5,023 nt of DNA from Chitinophaga pinensis (GTDB lineage: Bacteria; Bacteroidota; Bacteroidia; UKL13-3): NCBI GenBank assembly GCA_945876985.1, contig CAMCQX010000154.1:1-5023 (forward strand), read 5' to 3'. How positions within the stretch are numbered: the stretch's first letter is position 1; each line of letters begins with the position of its first letter. This document shows positions 1 through 5,023 of this stretch, piece by piece. Position numbers and translations under genes: made by a program. Under the pieces are notes generated by a model that had not been told where the DNA came from, made no database searches, and was given only the letters and a program-made list of their open reading frames with translations.

Positions 1-2
1 AA

Positions 3-3000
3 GTACACAAGGATTTGATGTTTGGTTCCACATTGATTTACATGAATGAAAAACCATTGACCCAAATAGTGAATGTTGGTGAAGAACCTATTTCAAATAT
101 GGTGGTTGGTTTTGATGGAACTTATAGAAAAGATTCAAGATTTTTAACAAAAATGGTAGACAGATTGCCATTTATTTCGACCAAAGTACCTTCATCTATA
201 GCTGTAACTGGTGAATACGCACAGTTAATTCCTGGTGTAAATAGTGCTTTAAGTCAGGGTGGAACTGGTTATATTGATAATTTTGAAAATGCAGAAATTC
301 CTTTTGATTTAAAAACTCAAAACAGTTGGTTTTTAGCTAGTACACCACAAGGACAATCTGATTTGTTTCCTGAAGGAAATTTATTTAACACATTAGAAAA
401 TGGCACAAAACGAGCAAAATTAGCTTGGTATTCTATATCTACTAGTTTTCAAAATACCAGCGATCCTTATATGCCACAACATATAAAGGACAATCCAGCT
501 TCAATTTCAAAGCATAATGTGCGTCAAATTTATGTGAAAGATATTTTTAAAGGAAAACAAATTCAAGCTGGTTTACCAAATACACAACCTACATTTGATT
601 TGTCATTTTATCCAAAAGAAAGAGGTCCATATAATTTTAATGTAAAAGATTTATTAGACAATGGAAAGTTAAACAATCCTCAAAATAATTGGGGAGGAAT
701 CATGAGGAGAATTGACCAAAACGATTTTGAACAATCAAATATTGACTACATTGAAATTTGGATGCAAAATCCTTATGAAGACAATCCGAATAGCAACGAT
801 AAAGGAGAACTTTTTATAAACCTTGGAAATGTAAGTGAAGATATTTTAAGGGATAATAGGCGCTCAGCTGAAAATGGTTTGAGCAAAGAAACAGATACAA
901 CTGTTTGGGGTAGAGTACCTAAACAACCTGTTATAAATTTTGCATTTGATGCTGATGCAAATCAAAGATTACAACAAGATGTTGGGTTAGATGGTTTAAA
1001 TGATGATGGGGAAAGAGCATTTTATGACAGCTTGTATGTAAAAGAAGTTGCTAAAAAATTTGGCCCAACTACCACTGCTTATAAGCAAGCAGTTGATGAT
1101 CCATCGGGCGATAATTACCATTTTTATTTAGGTGGTGATTTTGATGCTGCGCAATTAGACGTTTTGCAACGTTATAAAGACTTTAACCAAACTCAAGGAA
1201 ACTCACCTGTGATTGGGCAAGGTAGAGAATCGGCTTATCCAACAGCTGCCACAAACCAACCCGATGTAGAAGATTTAAATAAGGATTTTACTACCAATGA
1301 CATTGAAGCTTATTTTCAGTATAAAATTGATATTGGTAAAGATAAATTTGTAATAGGAAAAAATTATGTTACTGATAGTGTAAGAAGTTCGGTTCAGTTT
1401 GCCAATAACGATGTAGCTGAAGAAACTTGGTATCAATTAAAAATTCCAATAAAAGAGTTTCAAAAGCAAGTTGGTGACATTACTGATTTTAAATCGGTAA
1501 GATTCATGCGGATGTTCATGCGAGGATTTCAGGATAGTACAGTTTTACGTTTTGCCTATTTGCAATTAGTAAGAGCCGATTGGAGAAAATATACAGGAAA
1601 CTTAGAAGCTGGTGGCGAACACAAACCTATAGATCCAACTGATAATACACAATTTGTGGTTTCTACTGTTAATATTGAAAAAAATAGTGGAAGAACTCCA
1701 GTTGCTTATACCACTCCTCCGGGTATTAGTAGACAAACAGATTTTAGTTCGCCACAAGCTGTAAAACAAAATGAGCAAGCAATTTCATTATTGGTTTGTA
1801 ACCTAAAAGATGGAGATGCACGCGCTGCATTTAAAAATGCAGCTGTTGACATGCGTCAATATTCAAAACTAAGAATGTTTGTTCATGCTGAAAGTTATCA
1901 ATCAAAAAGTGGTGATTTACGTGCATTTGTTCGTTTTGGAACCGACATGATTAATAATTATTATGAATATGAAATTCCGTTGAACTTAACAACTTTAACA
2001 GGAACTAGCGATCCTAATGAAGTTTGGGCAAATGAAATTGTAATAACTTTAGAAGATTTAATAGATGCAAAAATAGCCAGAAATAATGCCAATTGGGCTT
2101 TTACTTTACCTTTTTCAGTTCAAAAAGGAAATGGAAGAATTACAGTGGTTGGTATGCCCGATTTTAGTCAATGTAAAGTATTTATGTTAGGTATTAGAAA
2201 TCCTAAAAAAGAAAGTGGTAGTTTAACTGATAATGGACTTCCTGTTTGTGGTGAAGTTTGGTTCAATGAACTTAGAATGACAGAGTTCAATACTCGTGGT
2301 GGTTGGGCTGCTACTGGAAGGTTACAAGCTAAATTAGCTGATTTTGGAAATGTTCAATTGTCGGGAAGTGTAATTACAAATGGTTGGGGTGGAGTTGATA
2401 AAAAATTACAACAACGCGCCATGGATGATACTTATAAATATGATGTGAGTTCAAACTTTGAATTAGGTAAATTCTTTCCTGTAAAGTCAGGTTTAACAAT
2501 TCCGTTTTTCTTTTCTTATGGCAATACTTTAATCCGACCACTTTATAATCCGCTTAATTTAGATACTAAATTACAAAAAGAATTAATGCAAACTACCAAT
2601 CAGGAAAGGAAAGATTATATTTCAAGAGCATCAGATGATAACACTACTCAACGCGCTTTTAATTTTACCAATGTTAGAAAAAATATAGTTGGAGGAAAAA
2701 AAATATATCCTTGGAGTGTAGAAAATTTATCTGCTACTTTTTCATTCAATGAAACATATAGAAGAAACCAACAATATGCAAACTATATGCTTCAAATTTA
2801 TCAATCTGTTTTAGCGTATAATTATACATTTACTAATAAACCAATTGAGCCATTTGCAAAGCTCATAAAATCGAAACATTTGGCTTTGATAAAAGACATA
2901 AACTTTAATTATTTACCATCAAGTTGGGGTTTAAGATTTCAATTAGATAGGCGTTATGGAGAAACTATTAATAGAACCAATGACAATACTGGTGGTTCAG

Positions 3001-4916
3001 TTTTTATTCCTGCCTATTACGATAAACTTTATACCATGAAAAGAACCTACGATTTAGGTTGGAACTTAACTAAAAGTATAAAGCTAGATTATAACGCAAT
3101 AGCAGATGCTAGGATTGATGAACCCAATGGTAGAATTGATGAATCGACTCAGGATAAACGCGATACAATTAGTAATAATTTACTAAAAGGAGGGAGACTA
3201 ACACAGTATAATCAAACCATCAGAGGAACATATACTATTCCAATTAATAAATTACCTCTTTTAGATTTTATCAATCAATCAACCTATAGTTATTCTGTAA
3301 ATTACCAATGGAAGCAAGCACCACCTGCTGCCGATAGTTTAGGAAATACCATCCAAAACTCTCGTCAGCAACAACTGAATATTGGTGCTAATTTAATCAC
3401 ATTATATAATAAAGTAAAATTTTTAAAAGATATAAATACACCAACTACAGCTAAAAAAAGTATTCCAAGACCAAAACAGCCAACTGGGCCAAAAGGTAAA
3501 AATGGAAAAGCTTTGCAGCCTGAAGAAGATCAAGAAAAAGAAGCAAGAGAAATTCCCGTTTTGGCCAAAACTTTTTTCAAAATGTTAATGGGAGTTAAGA
3601 ATGTAACGGGTGCATATAGTTTAACCGAAGGAACAATGTTGCCAGGCTTTAAACCAAAACCAGATTTTTTAGGTAATAATGCTGATTTATCAGCTCCGGG
3701 TTATGGCTTTATTTTAGGAGATCAAAATCCTAGTTACCGATATGATGCTGCCAAAAATGGTTGGTTGGCAAATGATTCAAGAATGAATAATGCATTTGCA
3801 CAGAATATTCAAGAACGAATAAACGGAACAGTAACTATTGATCCAATTGAGGATTTAAGAATTGTTTTATCTTTTGAAAGGTCAAATCAAAGGAATATCA
3901 GTTCTATTTTTAGGTATAATGATTTAGACAGTTCTTTCAAAGATTTTGGTTTTCAAGAAAGTGGTACATTTAGTACCAGCTATGGAACTTGGAATACATC
4001 TTTTTCACCCGAAAATAGTGATGGAATTTCTCAAGTTTTTAGACAATTTGAACAAAATAGAAAAGAAATATCTGAACGTTTAGCTATTGAAAAATTTGGT
4101 TCTACTCAAGGCCTAGCTCGTGATACTTTTGGATATGTTGTTGGTTATAGTAAAACAAGTCAAGATGTATTGATTCCAGCATTTTTAGCTGCCTATAGTG
4201 GAACTAATGTAAATACTGTTGATTTGTCACCGTTCCCTAAATTACCTATTCCAAATTGGTCTGTTAATTATAATGGTTTATCAAAACTAAAATTTGTTAA
4301 AAATTGGGCTTCAAATATTGCTTTAAGTCATCGTTATTCTTCTACTTATACCGTTGGAAATTTTTTAACACCTTCAGCTATTAATAGAGATACTGCTGCT
4401 GGTGTTACTGATTTTCTTTCACAATTTATTATTAGAACCGTAAGTATTACAGAACGTTTTGCTCCTTTATTTGGAGTGGAAGTTACCTTTGTAAATAATG
4501 TAACAGCATCGGTAAAATATAATAAAGATAGAACTGTAAATTTGGCTTTAGGTAACCGCCAATTAAACGAACAATTAGGTGAAGAATTTACTTTTGGAAT
4601 GGGTTACAGAACAAAAAAATTAAAAATACCTATTGGTAGAACACGTCAATTAGTGTTAGATAATGATATCAATTTTAGGCTTGATTTTTCATATAGAGAA
4701 AACGTTACTAAAGTTAGAAACATAGATGTGGAAACAAATATTCCTGTTCTTGGACAAACTATTTATAGTTTTAGACCAAGTGTAGAATACCAAATAAATA
4801 CCAAGCTTATGCTGCGTATTTTTTATGACAGGCGCCAAACAAATCCTTTAACATCGAACCAATATCCAACTGTAATATCTAGTGGTGGGTTTAGTTTAAG
4901 GTACACCATTCAATAA
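3..4916 (+). CDS. sprA: SprA/Sov, type IX secretion outer-membrane translocon (5'-truncated by window edge)
   Basis: SprA forms the very large single-chain outer-membrane beta-barrel (36 strands in the Flavobacterium johnsoniae structure) through which T9SS cargo leaves the periplasm; gliding adhesins use it in gliding species. Numbering the TTG at 15-17 as residue 1, family-type blocks run in order: GFDGTYR and SRFLTKMVD (32-49), YIDNFE (86-91), FYPKERGPYNF (198-208), WGGIMRRID plus YIEIWM (226-250), INLGNVSEDIL (268-278), WGRVP and QDVGLDGL (298-328), GNSP with PDVEDLN (395-422), VRFMRMFMRGF (495-505), DMRQYSKLRMFVHAE (612-626), GEVWFNELRMTEF and GGWAA (746-766), GKFFPVKSG (818-826), ARIDEPNGRID (1032-1042), then alternating aromatic strands to the C-terminal RYTIQ. 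A Lys/Pro/Glu-rich linker lies at 1141-1180. Codons from 3 to 14 are open (V-H-K-D), so the gene begins upstream; about 700-800 residues are missing against the usual ~2,400. The family call comes from remembered motifs, not a search, but the match is extensive. The TAA end is intact. Confidence 0.96.
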   Translation, partial: VHKDLMFGSTLIYMNEKPLTQIVNVGEEPISNMVVGFDGTYRKDSRFLTKMVDRLPFISTKVPSSIAVTGEYAQLIPGVNSALSQGGTGYIDNFENAEIPFDLKTQNSWFLASTPQGQSDLFPEGNLFNTLENGTKRAKLAWYSISTSFQNTSDPYMPQHIKDNPASISKHNVRQIYVKDIFKGKQIQAGLPNTQPTFDLSFYPKERGPYNFNVKDLLDNGKLNNPQNNWGGIMRRIDQNDFEQSNIDYIEIWMQNPYEDNPNSNDKGELFINLGNVSEDILRDNRRSAENGLSKETDTTVWGRVPKQPVINFAFDADANQRLQQDVGLDGLNDDGERAFYDSLYVKEVAKKFGPTTTAYKQAVDDPSGDNYHFYLGGDFDAAQLDVLQRYKDFNQTQGNSPVIGQGRESAYPTAATNQPDVEDLNKDFTTNDIEAYFQYKIDIGKDKFVIGKNYVTDSVRSSVQFANNDVAEETWYQLKIPIKEFQKQVGDITDFKSVRFMRMFMRGFQDSTVLRFAYLQLVRADWRKYTGNLEAGGEHKPIDPTDNTQFVVSTVNIEKNSGRTPVAYTTPPGISRQTDFSSPQAVKQNEQAISLLVCNLKDGDARAAFKNAAVDMRQYSKLRMFVHAESYQSKSGDLRAFVRFGTDMINNYYEYEIPLNLTTLTGTSDPNEVWANEIVITLEDLIDAKIARNNANWAFTLPFSVQKGNGRITVVGMPDFSQCKVFMLGIRNPKKESGSLTDNGLPVCGEVWFNELRMTEFNTRGGWAATGRLQAKLADFGNVQLSGSVITNGWGGVDKKLQQRAMDDTYKYDVSSNFELGKFFPVKSGLTIPFFFSYGNTLIRPLYNPLNLDTKLQKELMQTTNQERKDYISRASDDNTTQRAFNFTNVRKNIVGGKKIYPWSVENLSATFSFNETYRRNQQYANYMLQIYQSVLAYNYTFTNKPIEPFAKLIKSKHLALIKDINFNYLPSSWGLRFQLDRRYGETINRTNDNTGGSVFIPAYYDKLYTMKRTYDLGWNLTKSIKLDYNAIADARIDEPNGRIDESTQDKRDTISNNLLKGGRLTQYNQTIRGTYTIPINKLPLLDFINQSTYSYSVNYQWKQAPPAADSLGNTIQNSRQQQLNIGANLITLYNKVKFLKDINTPTTAKKSIPRPKQPTGPKGKNGKALQPEEDQEKEAREIPVLAKTFFKMLMGVKNVTGAYSLTEGTMLPGFKPKPDFLGNNADLSAPGYGFILGDQNPSYRYDAAKNGWLANDSRMNNAFAQNIQERINGTVTIDPIEDLRIVLSFERSNQRNISSIFRYNDLDSSFKDFGFQESGTFSTSYGTWNTSFSPENSDGISQVFRQFEQNRKEISERLAIEKFGSTQGLARDTFGYVVGYSKTSQDVLIPAFLAAYSGTNVNTVDLSPFPKLPIPNWSVNYNGLSKLKFVKNWASNIALSHRYSSTYTVGNFLTPSAINRDTAAGVTDFLSQFIIRTVSITERFAPLFGVEVTFVNNVTASVKYNKDRTVNLALGNRQLNEQLGEEFTFGMGYRTKKLKIPIGRTRQLVLDNDINFRLDFSYRENVTKVRNIDVETNIPVLGQTIYSFRPSVEYQINTKLMLRIFYDRRQTNPLTSNQYPTVISSGGFSLRYTIQ

Positions 4917-4942
4917 AAATTATTCACCTGACTATTAAATAA

Positions 4943-4954
4943 ATGTATATACAT
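4943..4954. repeat. Perfect 12-bp palindrome, copy 1
   Basis: ATGTATATACAT equals its own reverse complement. It lies 26 bp after the sprA stop codon. An identical copy starts exactly 35 bp further on. The flanking bases do not extend the palindrome. It could be a binding site for a dimeric regulator, or one arm of the larger hairpin; the sequence alone does not decide. Confidence 0.8.
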
Positions 4955-4966
4955 ATAAAATAGTTC

Positions 4967-4997
4967 TTGTATATTGTATGTATATACATGTAATTTG
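4967..4997 (+). promoter_or_regulatory. Weak candidate Bacteroidota-type promoter
   Basis: A TTG at 4967-4969 is followed after 20 bp by GTAATTTG (4990-4997). This matches only the TTTG half of the Bacteroidota -7 consensus TAnnTTTG; the leading TA is absent. The spacing is acceptable for the -33/-7 pair. In a region this AT-rich such a partial match is easily due to chance. If real, it would drive a gene beginning beyond the right edge of the window. Confidence 0.15.
4978..4989. repeat. Perfect 12-bp palindrome, copy 2
   Basis: This is an exact second copy of ATGTATATACAT. It sits between a TTG at 4967-4969 and a GTAATTTG at 4990-4997, where a repressor site would be placed if that pair is a promoter. 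A shorter alternative hairpin is also possible: TGTATAT (4968-4974) can pair with ATATACA (4982-4988). Confidence 0.8.
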
Positions 4998-5023
4998 CAT
5001 CAGCATTTGAAAGCAATGGGATT

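Larger units (their letters stand above)
4943..4989. repeat. Long AT-rich inverted repeat / hairpin
   Basis: Bases 4943-4958 pair with 4974-4989 in a 16-bp stem. The only imperfection is a T4956-G4976 position, which would be a G-U wobble in plus-strand RNA. After one A-A mismatch (4959/4973), three more pairs form (4960-4962 with 4970-4972), leaving a 7-nt loop, GTTCTTG. It could shape or protect the 3' end of the sprA mRNA. It is not a classical intrinsic terminator: the stem is nearly all A/T and no T-run follows it. Confidence 0.6.
4917..5023. other. AT-rich intergenic region after sprA
   Basis: This stretch has no supportable coding region. Plus-strand frames are short or low in complexity. 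The reverse strand has short open frames crossing the AT repeats, but no recognisable protein and no ribosome-binding site. It contains the paired palindromes described separately. In several Bacteroidota, sprA is followed closely by gcvH (glycine cleavage H protein); the window ends too early to test that here, and the last bases do not resemble a GcvH start. Confidence 0.7.

Noticed and set aside
1824..1843. Perfect 9-bp inverted repeat with a 2-nt spacer (GCTGCATTT / AAATGCAGC)
   Set aside because: It lies inside sprA and encodes a family-type stretch (AAFKNAA), so codon choice for alanine, phenylalanine and lysine explains it. No T-run follows and nothing suggests a regulatory role.
3..4916. 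A novel giant surface protein or a new secretion system
   Set aside because: The ordered set of motifs across the whole frame matches the known SprA/Sov family; neither an extra domain nor a fusion is visible.
4943..4997. Intrinsic terminator for sprA
   Set aside because: The hairpin stem is almost purely A/T and is followed by GTAATTTGC instead of a T-run, so the usual criteria fail. It is kept only as an inverted repeat.
4995..5023. Possible start of a downstream plus-strand gene (TTG at 4995 or ATG at 5016)
   Set aside because: Only a few codons remain before the window ends. No convincing ribosome-binding site is seen, and the translated residues match no family I recognise.
4917..5023. 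Reverse-strand open frames running across the intergenic region
   Set aside because: They run through the AT palindromes and give low-complexity Ile/Tyr-rich sequence without a credible start or family signature.

Overview
This AT-rich window is almost entirely one gene: the 3' two-thirds of sprA (also called sov), which encodes the giant outer-membrane translocon of the type IX secretion system (T9SS). T9SS is confined to the Bacteroidota (Fibrobacteres-Chlorobi-Bacteroidota group), so the source is a low-GC member of that group. The sequence alone does not settle whether it is a flavobacterium or a chitinophagal/sphingobacterial lineage.

Layout: positions 1-4916 are a continuous plus-strand reading frame that is already open at the left edge of the window. 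The first possible start codons (TTG at 15, ATG at 18) are internal codons and not the true start. Known SprA/Sov proteins are about 2,300-2,500 residues long. The 1,637 residues here therefore lack roughly 700-800 N-terminal residues, including the signal peptide. The C-terminus is natural, with a TAA at 4914-4916, and no frameshift or internal stop is seen.

Positions 4917-5023 are a short, very AT-rich non-coding stretch. It holds two identical 12-bp perfect palindromes, 35 bp apart, which together can also fold into one long hairpin. A weak Bacteroidota-like promoter may overlap the second palindrome. No downstream gene can be called before the window ends.

SprA works alone here as the conduit. 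In characterised systems it cooperates with PorV (cargo shuttle), a plug protein and the GldKLMN/PorKLMN motor-ring complex, none of which is encoded in the window. I see no previously undescribed system. The most unusual non-coding signal is the paired palindrome after the gene.
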